Positions 37,826 to 46,957 of a stretch of 64,000 nt of DNA are shown one piece after another. The first letter of the stretch is position 1; each line of letters opens with the position of its first letter. The position numbers and the translations under genes are program-made. The stretch is taken from assembly GCF_036985505.1 (NCBI RefSeq), contig NZ_BTGQ01000001.1:620001-684000 (forward strand). Reading direction: 5' to 3'. Under the pieces are notes generated by a model that saw nothing but the letters and a program-made list of their open reading frames with translations, did no database searches and was not told the DNA's origin. The stretch comes from Croceitalea sp947503285. Lineage in GTDB: Bacteria > Bacteroidota > Bacteroidia > Flavobacteriales > Flavobacteriaceae.

Positions 37826-38409
37826 TTTTCAACCTTTGTTTTCGCAAACTCATATTCCTCCAAGGAATTCGCATTGTATAATTCCTCGTCATTTTCAGGA
37901 AACACCAATTGCGTATCCGAATTTATCAAAAACTTTCTTGGACAAGAACTTTGGGCCGTTTTCATGTGCTCAACCGCATGTTGTAGCCCCAAGGGTTCCC
38001 AAATGGCAACTAAAGGTTCTGGAAGTCTGGTTTTGGCAGTAGCAGATGCAGTAGCGTATGCATCGAGATTCCGGTTCGTCACCAATTGGGCGATCGTGCT
38101 TTGATTTAAAAGGGGTAAATCGCATGCAAGCACCAACCAAGCAACTTTTGGATATTCCCTATGGGCACTTAAAATTCCGTTTAAAGGCCCCTTATATTCA
38201 TTTTTGTCTATGATGTAATTATATTCAGACCCCAATTCCGTTTCTTGCTCTGAACGGATACTTAAAAAAGTCTTTTCACAGACCGTTTGCGCTAATTTAT
38301 ATAAATACTCCCGTTGTGGAACACCATGGTATTCAATCAACCCTTTGTCGCTGCCCATACGGGTGCTTTTTCCACCGGATAATATTAAACCGTATAATTT
38401 TGTATCCAT
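37822..38409 (-). CDS. mobA: Molybdenum cofactor guanylyltransferase MobA
   Basis: Nucleotidyltransferase of 195 residues with LILSGGKSTRMGSDKGLI (GxxxRMGxDK), YKGPLNGILSAH and VLACDLPLLN (Asp that binds Mg). MobA makes the guanine dinucleotide form of the cofactor. Together with the MocA-like gene it implies the cell makes both MGD and MCD cofactors. Four-base overlap with the moeB gene. Confidence 0.88.
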   Translation of the reverse strand: MDTKLYGLILSGGKSTRMGSDKGLIEYHGVPQREYLYKLAQTVCEKTFLSIRSEQETELGSEYNYIIDKNEYKGPLNGILSAHREYPKVAWLVLACDLPLLNQSTIAQLVTNRNLDAYATASATAKTRLPEPLVAIWEPLGLQHAVEHMKTAQSSCPRKFLINSDTQLVFPENDEELYNANSLEEYEFAKTKVEK

Positions 38410-38460
38410 TTTAAGGTCAGCTTATAAATTCGATTCAACGTGTCAACTATTCTTCCCCTA

Positions 38461-39444
38461 TTATCCTCCAATCGAGGTCATCGAACTATCAAAAACCCCC
38501 GTGTGTTCTTCTTGTGCCTCAAATCCTGTTTTGGCCCTAGTACCTACTGCTTTTAAGATCGCTTGCTTTAAATCTTCCTCGGTACTGTGGCCGCGCACGA
38601 TTTCCCTAAGATTTGCCTTGGGTTTTCCGTACAGACACGTTATTACATCACCTGTGGCGGTTACACGCAGGCGATTGCAACTACCACAAAACGTTCTGCT
38701 GAAGGATGGAATCAGCCCAAAGGTACTTTTATGGCCTTCAATTTGATAATTGATGGAAGTCGATGTTTTAGGGGATTCTAATTTTCGATATTCAGGAAAG
38801 TGTTCCGTGATATGGTCTAAAATAGCCTTATAATCCCATTTGATGCGCTGAAAAGACTTACTGCCGCCGTTGAATGGCATTTCTTCCAAAAAGCGAATGG
38901 AAACAGGATAATGTTTCATTACTTCTAAAATGGGAATAATATCCTGTTCGTTTTGCCCGTCTAAAACAATAAAATTAACACGAACATTGAAACCCTCCGT
39001 TATCAATCGAATCAAATTCCCATGTACCGTATCATATTGGTTTCGACGTGTAATACGCTCAAAAGTCTCCCTATTGATGGCATCCAAACTGACATTGATG
39101 TTCTTGATACCCAATGCTTTCAATTCATTGATATGTGGTCCGATTAGCGAGGCATTCGTGGTAACGGAAATATCCTTCAATCCTTCAACTTGGGATAAAT
39201 AACGGAGCAATCCCATTATGTCCTTACGTACGAAAGGTTCCCCTCCGGTAATGCGAATTTTATCAATACCTTGTTCAACCAGAATTTCAGAAATTTTTTC
39301 CAGTTCTTCAATGGTCAATAATTTATCATTTTTAACGAAGTTAATTCCTTCCGAAGGCATACAGTAATTGCAGCGTAGGTTGCAACGGTCAGTTACTGCC
39401 AAACGCAGGTAATTAATCGTTCTATTGTGATTGTCTATCAACAT
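38461..39444 (-). CDS. moaA: GTP 3',8-cyclase MoaA
   Basis: Radical SAM enzyme: RLAVTDRCNLRCNYCMPSEG carries CxxxCxxC near residue 17, then RITGGEPFVRKDI. The C terminus has a second cluster motif (FCGSCNRLRVTATGDVITCLYG) and ends in the conserved Gly-Gly. It forms the first molybdopterin intermediate from GTP together with MoaC, whose gene is not in this window. 327 residues is normal. Confidence 0.97.
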   Translation of the reverse strand: MLIDNHNRTINYLRLAVTDRCNLRCNYCMPSEGINFVKNDKLLTIEELEKISEILVEQGIDKIRITGGEPFVRKDIMGLLRYLSQVEGLKDISVTTNASLIGPHINELKALGIKNINVSLDAINRETFERITRRNQYDTVHGNLIRLITEGFNVRVNFIVLDGQNEQDIIPILEVMKHYPVSIRFLEEMPFNGGSKSFQRIKWDYKAILDHITEHFPEYRKLESPKTSTSINYQIEGHKSTFGLIPSFSRTFCGSCNRLRVTATGDVITCLYGKPKANLREIVRGHSTEEDLKQAILKAVGTRAKTGFEAQEEHTGVFDSSMTSIGG

Positions 39445-39587
39445 CTTTGTAAATTCCTAATTCAAGTTACAAGTTCAAACACAACTAAAAACATCAAATC
39501 CATAGGTATTCTAAATGGGTTTATAGCCTTTATGCTTTTTATTTCGTCGCAATTCCAACTTTTCTATTTCTAACTTTTTAATTTCAA

Positions 39588-39842
39588 TCACCCCCCACTC
39601 ACCGGTGGAATCAATGCAATTTCGTCATAAGAGTTGATTTCATTGTCATCATGTGCGTAATTGTTGTTGACGGCTATTGCCAATGACGATAATTTGTTGA
39701 GTTCTGGATAGGCATTCCCTAAAAATACCCGTAATTCTTTTACGGTTTTGGGGATACTTTTGCCCGTTATACTTGTTGTAGGTATAGAAAGTGAAGGGCT
39801 ACCAACGATATCCTTGGTAACCCCGAACAATAAAATTGTCAT
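39588..39842 (-). CDS. moaD: Molybdopterin synthase sulfur carrier MoaD
   Basis: 84 residues of ubiquitin-like fold ending PPVSGG; the terminal Gly-Gly is adenylated and thiocarboxylated by MoeB-rhodanese. It has LFGVTKDIVGS at the start and a short AIAVNNNYA strand before the tail. The partner MoaE is not found nearby. It lies 5 bases downstream of the large-subunit gene. Confidence 0.9.
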   Translation of the reverse strand: MTILLFGVTKDIVGSPSLSIPTTSITGKSIPKTVKELRVFLGNAYPELNKLSSLAIAVNNNYAHDDNEINSYDEIALIPPVSGG

Positions 39843-39847
39843 ATTGA

Positions 39848-42073
39848 TTATCCGATTACTGGTTCTTCAGGGACTTTTAATAATTCTGGGTTCTTTACAA
39901 AAGGTTGTTGGTAGATGCGCTTGCCGGTTGCCGCTTTCAAGGCATTGGCTACGGCACCCCCAGCTGGTGGAAGTGTTGGCTCACCCAAACCTGTTGGTGA
40001 ATATTCGTTCTCCATTAGATGAACCTCGACTTTTGGGGCTTCTTTCATTCTTATCAATCGGTAGCGGTCAAAATTCATTGCAGAGGGCAATCCAGCTTCA
40101 AAACCAAAATCGCCGTACATCGAATGCCCAATACCATCGATTACACCGCCCTCAATTTGGTTCAGGGCCCCTAATGGGTTCACAACAATACCACAATCGA
40201 CCACACAAGTCACTTTTTTCACTACTGGCGTACCATTTTCAATTTCGACATCGGCAACTTCAGCCACATGGGTATTGTGGCAATAATAGTTGACAAAGCC
40301 CTGATATACCCCTTTGGGTTTTGCACCCCATCCTGATTTTTCCACTGCGGTCTCAATGACCTTTATCATTCGTTCAGGGGAATATTCTATGCTTTCATCA
40401 GCTGCCGCGTCCACTTTTTTAAGTAGATCGATACGGAGCTGTACTTTGTCTACCTCCATTGCCTCTGCCAACTCATCAAAAAAGCTTTGTTCCGCATAGG
40501 CCAGAAAATTAGTGTAGGGTGCCCGCCAAGCCCCCGTGGTTATATTACTCTTATAACTTTTAGTATCGACTTGGTAATTTTCAATCGCACCTGCGGGAAA
40601 GAAATTTGGGATCAAGCCATACATGTTATCATTGATTGCAGCTTCTTTTAGGTGGTATCCGGTCAATTGCCCATCTTTCACAGAGGCCTTGATACGATAC
40701 TTGATCGCTGGTCGATATACACCGACCGCCATATCATCTTCACGACTGTAAACTACCTTTACCGGTTTTCTGATGGCATCTGAAATTTCGGCAGCCTCCA
40801 AGACAAAATCGCCATACAAACGACGACCAAATCCACCGCCCATTCGGGTCATTTCTAAAAGAATCTCATCTTCACCACGGCCGAGCATTTTAGCAATTAG
40901 GCCTGCCTTCCAAGCCGGTGTTTGTATCGGACCCACCAAATGGACCTTTGCATCGGTTACATCCGCGAAAAAGTTCATGGGCTCCATACAGTTATGTGGC
41001 AGAAAAGGGGATTCATAAGTGCGCTCCAAGACCATATCGGCTTCTTTGAATGCTTTTTTCACATCGCCATCCTTCCTCCTTGTGTCAAACTGGGTTCCAT
41101 CTAAAAAGCCCGTTAGCATTTGATCATGGTTTTCAGTGCTCTCCATGAGCACATCATCTTCCCATTCGGCAGTAATGGCCGCTTTGGCCTTCATGGCCTG
41201 CCACGTGGATTCGGCAATGACAACAACTTTATTACTACTCGAAATCTTACTTGCAAAACTCGGGTCTTCTTCAAAGAGTGCCTGTACTTTGGCCCCGATT
41301 TCAATGACATCTATAACCCCAGGCATGCTTTCGGCCTCGGAAGCATCGTAAGAGACCAATTTTTGTCCAAAAGCAGGGGGTCGCAACACTGATGCATACA
41401 CCATTCCTTCTTTCTTATAGTCTAGACCATACAATGGTTTCCCTGTCGTAATCTTATCGATATCAACATTTCGGGCATCGGTACCTATAATTTTATAGTT
41501 CTTTGGGTCTTTTAAGGCAACATTTTCCGGCACTTCCATTTGTGCTGCTTCATTGACCACATCACCATAACCCAAGGTTTCACCTGCAGCATTGGTAATC
41601 ACACCCTCATTGACCGTACATGTTGACGCATCTACGCCCCAACGTGCGGCAGCGGCATTGACCAGCATCTGTTTTGCGGTAGCGCCCGTTTGCCTGAGGG
41701 CATCCCATCCGTGACGTATGGACTGGCTTCCACCGGCGACTTGCCGTGTGTAATTTTTGGTATCTAGAATACCTTGTTCCACATAAACATCTTTCCACGC
41801 CACATCCAGTTCTTCCGCGATGATCATGGGCATCGAAGTTTTTACCCCTTGACCGATTTCGGGATTAGGTGAAAATATGGTTACCGCACCGTTATCCGCA
41901 ATTTTTATAAACGCATTGAAATCATTGTAATCTAATTGCGCTAAATCCACCGGCGGAGCGGCCTTAGGCTTACAGGCTTGAAATAGGTTAAAGCCTATCA
42001 ATAAGCCTCCACCTGCCAAGGAAGAAGTGCGCATAAAAGCCCTTCTGCTAAATTTTATTGTTGAATTTGACAT
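39848..42073 (-). CDS. Molybdenum hydroxylase large subunit (IorB/xanthine-dehydrogenase family), Tat-exported
   Basis: The N-terminal SRRAFMRTSSLAGGGLL is a twin-arginine signal, so the enzyme is exported folded with its cofactor. The body has the aldehyde-oxidase/xanthine-dehydrogenase molybdopterin domains, including RMGGGFGRRLYGDFVLEAAE and the C-terminal GLGEPTLPPAGGAVANAL, whose Glu aligns with the catalytic base. 741 residues with no FAD domain fits the IorB (isoquinoline 1-oxidoreductase beta) type. It hydroxylates an aldehyde or N-heterocycle in the periplasm; electrons pass to the 2Fe-2S subunit encoded just upstream. It heads the cofactor operon. Confidence 0.93.
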   Translation of the reverse strand: MSNSTIKFSRRAFMRTSSLAGGGLLIGFNLFQACKPKAAPPVDLAQLDYNDFNAFIKIADNGAVTIFSPNPEIGQGVKTSMPMIIAEELDVAWKDVYVEQGILDTKNYTRQVAGGSQSIRHGWDALRQTGATAKQMLVNAAAARWGVDASTCTVNEGVITNAAGETLGYGDVVNEAAQMEVPENVALKDPKNYKIIGTDARNVDIDKITTGKPLYGLDYKKEGMVYASVLRPPAFGQKLVSYDASEAESMPGVIDVIEIGAKVQALFEEDPSFASKISSSNKVVVIAESTWQAMKAKAAITAEWEDDVLMESTENHDQMLTGFLDGTQFDTRRKDGDVKKAFKEADMVLERTYESPFLPHNCMEPMNFFADVTDAKVHLVGPIQTPAWKAGLIAKMLGRGEDEILLEMTRMGGGFGRRLYGDFVLEAAEISDAIRKPVKVVYSREDDMAVGVYRPAIKYRIKASVKDGQLTGYHLKEAAINDNMYGLIPNFFPAGAIENYQVDTKSYKSNITTGAWRAPYTNFLAYAEQSFFDELAEAMEVDKVQLRIDLLKKVDAAADESIEYSPERMIKVIETAVEKSGWGAKPKGVYQGFVNYYCHNTHVAEVADVEIENGTPVVKKVTCVVDCGIVVNPLGALNQIEGGVIDGIGHSMYGDFGFEAGLPSAMNFDRYRLIRMKEAPKVEVHLMENEYSPTGLGEPTLPPAGGAVANALKAATGKRIYQQPFVKNPELLKVPEEPVIG

Positions 42074-42087
42074 TTTTGTGTTTTTGA

Positions 42088-42549
42088 TTAGTTCATGTTC
42101 TCGGCCGCTTTTTCCACCGCACGATAAATCCGATTATAAGAAGCACAACGACAAATGTTGCCGTGCATGGCATTTTTAATCTCTTCTTCCGATGGATTCG
42201 GATTCTGTTCTAAAAAGGCGGAAGCCGTCATGATTTGACCTGCTTGACAATACCCGCATTGTGGCACATCAACTTCTTTCCAAGCTTCTTGAACGGGGTG
42301 TTTGCCATCTTCGGATAATCCTTCAATGGTCGTTATTGACTTACCGTCCAATTGCCCTAAGGTCATGGAACAACTTCGCATAGCGGTACCGTCAACATGA
42401 ATGGTACAGGCACCACATTGCCCTATCCCACATCCGTATTTCGTGCCCACTAAATCTAAATGGTCACGTAAAACCCATAAAACAGGGGTGTCTGCAGCTA
42501 CTTCAACGGACTTGGATTCTCCGTTGACATTAATTTGAAACGTTGGCAT
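42088..42549 (-). CDS. 2Fe-2S small subunit of the molybdenum hydroxylase (IorA/CoxS-like)
   Basis: 153 residues with the plant-type ferredoxin motif GCGIGQCGACTIHVDG plus the second-cluster motifs QCGYCQAGQIM and GNICRCASYNRI. It lacks a signal of its own and should ride through Tat with the large subunit. It is the first gene of the operon; the next gene starts 14 bases on. Electron acceptor is unknown; no dedicated cytochrome gene is adjacent. Confidence 0.95.
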   Translation of the reverse strand: MPTFQINVNGESKSVEVAADTPVLWVLRDHLDLVGTKYGCGIGQCGACTIHVDGTAMRSCSMTLGQLDGKSITTIEGLSEDGKHPVQEAWKEVDVPQCGYCQAGQIMTASAFLEQNPNPSEEEIKNAMHGNICRCASYNRIYRAVEKAAENMN

Positions 42550-42642
42550 AGTTTTTCTATTGATTCTTTGTTGGTATTAAGTTACCAAAATTTAAGGGTG
42601 TTTTCTTTTTTTTAACAAGTCAAGCCCCACTTTAACAAATAT

Positions 42643-43590
42643 TTAATGTTGCACTTGTTTTCGAAGGATCTTGTCACGAATCTCCCGCCATGTTACCAAT
42701 GTTATTTCATTGTTTCGAAGCAATTGCCTAACACTATCACTTGAAAAAAAATCCACATCCGCCTGCCGCCACGAAGCACCCCAAAATTCCTTTTCGACGG
42801 TCACCGCCTGCATTTCTTCATCGTCATAGGCCAAATGGATCAAGATGATATTTAGACCGGCTTGTAATTCGTTTAAGGTTTTGGTATAGAAATCAGCCAT
42901 ACCCTCTTGGAAATGGGTTGGATATGCCGTGTATATTCCATCGACGATAATTTGGTTTCCATTTTTTACCAACTTCTTTATTTCGCCGTCTTGCATCGAT
43001 TGGTTGGCTCCATCCAGTAACACAGGCAGCTTGAATTCGTTTCCAACGGAAATATAACTTTTCAAAAATTCCTTTGTTGCGCCCGCTGTACCCATATGGG
43101 CATCTAAATGCGTCACATCTATTCCGTTACGCAATGCCATTTCAACTTGGTTTTGCAACTCTATCTTAACTTCTTCGGGGTTCCCTTTTTCGACTACCTC
43201 AGGAATATTATCAAAAAAATAGCCATTGGCATCGACAAGGCTTCTAACGGAATCTTTCGAGCTTACCGGGGCCCATTTATAAAAATTCCATTCACTGTTC
43301 AAGGTAAGGTGCAGACCAAGGTCCAGGGTCTTGTTTTCCTGGGCATAGTCGGCTATTTCAAGAAACCAGGGGCACGGTACCATGATACTGGCTGAGTTTA
43401 CAGGGGTTGATTCCAAGCCTTGAATACTCGCCCTGTTCTCAGAATGCGTCACCCCAAGGTCATCGGCATGGATTATCAAGAGTTTGGCATCTTTTTCATA
43501 CCCCAACTGTTCTGCGATAGTTTGGCAGGTTGCAGTACTAAAATGCAACACCAACACTAAGTTCAAAAAACGCTTTAGCAATGTTTTCAT
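42643..43590 (-). CDS. ChbG/YdjC-type carbohydrate deacetylase, secreted
   Basis: A signal peptide (ends STATCQ) precedes the YdjC fold: KLLIIHADDLGVTH (metal Asp and His), LGLHLTLNSEW and VTHLDAHMGTAG. The family deacetylates chitooligosaccharides or hopanoid/glycan intermediates. Export is unusual for ChbG itself but common for Bacteroidota homologues. The ATG at 43590 is chosen over a GTG one codon upstream. Divergent from the VWA lipoprotein gene. Confidence 0.88.
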   Translation of the reverse strand: MKTLLKRFLNLVLVLHFSTATCQTIAEQLGYEKDAKLLIIHADDLGVTHSENRASIQGLESTPVNSASIMVPCPWFLEIADYAQENKTLDLGLHLTLNSEWNFYKWAPVSSKDSVRSLVDANGYFFDNIPEVVEKGNPEEVKIELQNQVEMALRNGIDVTHLDAHMGTAGATKEFLKSYISVGNEFKLPVLLDGANQSMQDGEIKKLVKNGNQIIVDGIYTAYPTHFQEGMADFYTKTLNELQAGLNIILIHLAYDDEEMQAVTVEKEFWGASWRQADVDFFSSDSVRQLLRNNEITLVTWREIRDKILRKQVQH

Positions 43591-43688
43591 CACGTTTTGT
43601 TTGTTTTTTATGAAACTACAAATTTTTCTTAATGTACACTATTGGCGGAGTTTTTGCGTTGAACTGGAAGAACCGATAAATTTTGAAA

Positions 43689-44777
43689 ATGAAAACCTTC
43701 AAAAAACTTTTAGCTTCCCTCTTTGCAATTTTACTTATTACCGCTTGTGGCAATTCAGACGATGATGTCAACTTTGACTTGAACCAAAGTGAATTGGGTA
43801 AAGGGGAAGAACCTGATTCTTGTCTAGGATTTGAAGATAATGATTTACTACTCTCCATACAGGAAGAGTTTACCACACTACCTAGTAAGGTTTCCGTGCT
43901 CTTTAAAGTAACCGATAATTTGGGGAATCCGGTTTCAGGACTCACCGCCAGCCAATTTACCATTTACGAACAGGGCAGGAATGACGATTGTTTCAATACC
44001 ATTTCACCTTCTGAATCTTTTGCAAGAATCTCACCCAATTCACAGGTATTCAATAACAATACCCTGCTGGTGCTTGACTTAAGCAACTCCGTTTTGCAAA
44101 GTAGTTTGGAAGAACTAAAGGTGGCTTCTACAAGCTTCGTGAACAATGTTATGCCAACACCGGAGACCGATTCTTTTAAAATGGCCATCTATTGGTTTGA
44201 TGGGGAAGATGTACTACACTTGTTAAATCCATTGACATCCTCTGCTGAAGAATTAACGGCTTCGATAGCAGCCATAGATGAAAATATAAGCAATGATCCT
44301 TCTACCGATTTGTATGGCGCGGTTATCAAATCGACCAATATTGCCGAAGAACTTATACAAGAGACCAATGAACAAAGTATTATTGGTGCAGCATCAGTCG
44401 TATTGTTCACTGATGGTACGGACCAAGCATCACGGTTTACCGAACAGAGTGCCTTGAATGCCGTAAACAATGCAAACCCAAATATTTCTTTTTTCACCAT
44501 TGGGCTAGGTGCCGAAATTGACACCCAAGTACTTACTGAAATTGGCAAAACAGCAAGTGTCGTCGCTGCCAATGCCGCAGAACTGGAGGCTACCTTCAAT
44601 CAGATTTCCGCAAGGGTCTCTGAGCAGGCCAATAGCTTTTACCTGTTCGAATATTGCACCCCGAAACGTGATGGTAGTGGTGAAAACAATTTGGTCATTC
44701 AACTCACCAATGGTGCATTGCAAGGGGCCGTACAAACCAAATTCAATGCTACTGGCTTTACAGGAGGCTGTGAATAA
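43689..44777 (+). CDS. VWA-domain lipoprotein
   Basis: Lipobox LLITACGNS. Residues about 55-110 form an Ig-like strand set (VLFKVTDNLGNPVSGLTA). The VWA domain begins with LLVLDLSNSVLQSS (MIDAS DxSxS) and continues through VVLFTDGTDQAS to FFTIGLGAEIDTQVL. The C terminus (YCTPKRDGSGENNLVI) has a Cys pair. VWA lipoproteins bind protein or ligand through a metal; the role is not known. It is probably anchored to the membrane. Confidence 0.88.
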   Translation: MKTFKKLLASLFAILLITACGNSDDDVNFDLNQSELGKGEEPDSCLGFEDNDLLLSIQEEFTTLPSKVSVLFKVTDNLGNPVSGLTASQFTIYEQGRNDDCFNTISPSESFARISPNSQVFNNNTLLVLDLSNSVLQSSLEELKVASTSFVNNVMPTPETDSFKMAIYWFDGEDVLHLLNPLTSSAEELTASIAAIDENISNDPSTDLYGAVIKSTNIAEELIQETNEQSIIGAASVVLFTDGTDQASRFTEQSALNAVNNANPNISFFTIGLGAEIDTQVLTEIGKTASVVAANAAELEATFNQISARVSEQANSFYLFEYCTPKRDGSGENNLVIQLTNGALQGAVQTKFNATGFTGGCE

Positions 44778-44863
44778 GGGGTTAGGCTCCAGCTTAACAT
44801 CAAAGTAATATCACATGAATCATTGAATTCATTATCTTGTGTGTGATTTAAAACCGACGAGAA

Positions 44864-45784
44864 ATGAGATCATTGATTTTTATATTAGGCATCTGTTTGT
44901 TTGCTACATCTTTAAATGCCCAGAATACCAAGGCCTTAGAAGGACGATGGGATATTGAAATGGAATTCGAGGGAAAAACGGTTCCGTCGTGGTTAGAAAT
45001 CAAACATTCAGGTCATGCTACATTGATCGGTCGTTTTGTTTTCGCCTTGGGAAGCGCTAGACCTATTGCTGAAATCGTTGAAAATGAAGGTGTAATTACT
45101 TTTTCCATTCCAAGACAATGGGAACCTGAAGGCGGCCCAATGCAATTCAACGCTAAACTTGTTGGTGATGCCCTTATCGGTACGATGAAGTATGTCGATG
45201 GCAAACTTTACACTTGGAAGGGCACCAAAGCACCATCTTTGGTACGGAATACCCCACCCAAACCTAAGGATCCAATTGATTTGTTCAATGGCAAGGATTT
45301 ATCGGGATGGCATGCCAATGGCGAAAATCAATGGGTTGTGCAAGATGGTATTTTAAAAAGCCCCAAATCAGGGGCAAATTTAATTAGTGATCAAGAATTT
45401 GCCGATTTTAAGGCAAGCATTGAATTTCGCTATCCGGAAGGTAGCAATAGCGGAATCTATTTAAGAGGACGGTATGAGGTTCAAATAGCCGATAATATTG
45501 GCCTGCCGCCTTCCGATATTTATTTTGGGGGTGTCTATGGCTTTCTAGAGCCCAATGAAAATGCAGCGAAAAGTGCCGGGGAATGGCAAACTTATGACAT
45601 CACGTTGATCGGACGTCGCGTTACTATAGTAGCCAATGGAAAAACGATCATCAATGACCAGACGATACCTGGTATCACTGGTGGGGCAATCGATAGTAAA
45701 GAAGGGGAACCTGGGCCCTTCTTGATCCAAGGGGATCATGGCCCGATTGAGTTTAAAAAATTTACCGTAGTTCCTTTAGATTAA
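44864..45784 (+). CDS. DUF1080 protein with N-terminal beta domain
   Basis: Sec signal (ends SLNAQ), an N-terminal domain of about 110 residues (LEGRWDIEMEFEGKTVPSWL) of unknown kind, then a DUF1080 jelly roll: IDLFNGKDLSGWHANGENQW, LISDQEFADFKASIEFRY, GSNSGIYLRGRYEVQI, GEWQTYDITLIGRR and a final GPIEFKKF strand. Probable sugar-acting or glycan-binding secreted protein. It lies across the MITE-like element from the third DUF1080 gene, in convergent orientation. Confidence 0.88.
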   Translation: MRSLIFILGICLFATSLNAQNTKALEGRWDIEMEFEGKTVPSWLEIKHSGHATLIGRFVFALGSARPIAEIVENEGVITFSIPRQWEPEGGPMQFNAKLVGDALIGTMKYVDGKLYTWKGTKAPSLVRNTPPKPKDPIDLFNGKDLSGWHANGENQWVVQDGILKSPKSGANLISDQEFADFKASIEFRYPEGSNSGIYLRGRYEVQIADNIGLPPSDIYFGGVYGFLEPNENAAKSAGEWQTYDITLIGRRVTIVANGKTIINDQTIPGITGGAIDSKEGEPGPFLIQGDHGPIEFKKFTVVPLD

Positions 45785-45824
45785 GTCCCGTAAAGTCCAA
45801 ACCTGTTTATCACCTGACAAAGTT

Positions 45825-45860
45825 CTCGACTGCGCCTGTCTACCGACAAGGCAGGCTCGA
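45825..45860. repeat. Short hairpin-forming repeat beside the MITE-like element
   Basis: TCGACTGCGCCTGTC (left) and GGCAGGCTCGA (right) form an imperfect palindrome around TACCGACAA. It is a REP-type sequence, and the CTGCC/GGCAG core also resembles internal motifs of the adjacent element. It follows the stop of the DUF1080 gene and may act in transcription end or be a remnant of another insertion. Confidence 0.5.
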
Positions 45861-45914
45861 ATTAAAAGATGGTTTTTTAACCTATCACTATCCCTGATTG
45901 TATGGTTTTATTTT

Positions 45915-46160
45915 AACGTGGGTTCGACGTAACAGTAGATCCAAAAGAGAACAAATGCCGACAGTAATAGACAGTTGTCATCCCGAACGTGTCACACTGA
46001 GCGCAGTCGAAGTGCAGTCGAGGGCTTGAAAGAATGTACATTTAAAGAGAGGTTTCGACGGAGCCTGTCTTGAGCGAAGTCGAAAGGCTCAACCTGACAT
46101 AAGTTTATAAATCGCGGGAAACCCAAATAAGTGACAGGTTTCTTACGTCAAACTCACGTT
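45915..46160. mobile_element. MITE-like element, copy 2 (246 bases, TIRs and a 5-base target-site duplication)
   Basis: The ends are AACGTGGGTTCGACGTAA and the inverse TTACGTCAAACTCACGTT (16 of 18 positions match as terminal inverted repeats). ATTTT flanks both ends directly (45910-45914 and 46161-46165). The interior holds several GCAGTCGA/TCGAC motifs in both orientations and no reading frame. It is non-autonomous; no transposase in the window has matching ends. Confidence 0.8.
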
Positions 46161-46188
46161 ATTTTAGTATACCTACCACCACTTACTG

Positions 46189-46791
46189 CTATTCCACAGG
46201 TTTGAGCTTGATATTGCGCCACTTCACTTTTATACCTCCACCGTCATGTATTTGAAGGGCGATAGCTCCTTCACCATTTCCTATTTTCCCATCTTCCAAT
46301 TGTACCATTTGAACCCCATTTAGATAAGTGGTGATTTTAGGGCCATTGGCCACGATTTTCATACTATTCCAAGCCCCCATTTTTAGGATATGGTCTTTAT
46401 TAGGGTCGGGCTTGATCAACCAGCCCCTTCCATAAGATTCATAAATACCACCGGTATGTTTTGTTGGTGGGGCCACCTCTACTTGCCAACCGGTTACTTT
46501 AGTACCCTCAAAAGTAGACCTTAAGAAAACACCACTATTGCCGTCCGCTTCTTGTTTGAACTCTAAGGTCAACTCAAAGTTTTTATAGTTTTCTACGGTT
46601 GAAAGATATCCATAAGCTTCATCAGGGCCACTTTCACATATCAGTTCGCCATTTTCAACATACCATTTTTCGGTTCCGTGATTAATCCATCCTTCTAAAT
46701 TTTTACCGTTAAAAAGTGGAATTTGTTCTTGACCAATGACATGGCATAAGGTGCTGACGGACAGTATGATTATAAGTGCTATGTGCTTCAT
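46189..46791 (-). CDS. DUF1080 protein, short form
   Basis: Start at 46791 gives a signal peptide ending HVIGQ. The rest is a single DUF1080 domain: IPLFNGKNLEGWINHGTEKW, LICESGPDEAYGYLSTVENY, FELTLEFKQEADGNSGVFLR, GRGWLIKPDPN and EGAIALQIHDGGGIKVKWRN (final strand). Secreted, probably glycan-acting or glycan-binding. Earlier in-frame codons up to 46917 give no signal sequence and are excluded. Confidence 0.9.
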   Translation of the reverse strand: MKHIALIIILSVSTLCHVIGQEQIPLFNGKNLEGWINHGTEKWYVENGELICESGPDEAYGYLSTVENYKNFELTLEFKQEADGNSGVFLRSTFEGTKVTGWQVEVAPPTKHTGGIYESYGRGWLIKPDPNKDHILKMGAWNSMKIVANGPKITTYLNGVQMVQLEDGKIGNGEGAIALQIHDGGGIKVKWRNIKLKPVE

Positions 46792-46957
46792 TTCGCTATT
46801 TAAATGGATAGTTAAGGTACTGAAATTCCAAAACATGGCCCTCAACCCAACAAATCTGACAAAAAGTAGGGTATTTGACCCGCGGATTGTTTTAGTTATG
46901 AAAACGAACAACAACATCCTTAAGCTTAAATTATATGAATCTTAAATCAATATCATT

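Noticed and set aside
39445..39587. Possible missing moaE or moaC between moaA and moaD
   Set aside because: The 143-base gap cannot hold either gene and shows no open frame with MoaE-like motifs.
43616..44599. Minus-strand frames opposite the VWA lipoprotein gene
   Set aside because: They mirror the real gene's codons; the plus-strand gene has a lipobox and MIDAS motif, so the others are shadows.
45781..46188. CRISPR-like or phage attachment interpretation of the repeated GCAGTCGA motifs
   Set aside because: The motifs are irregular, lie within one element with terminal inverted repeats, and lack regular spacers or nearby cas or integrase genes.
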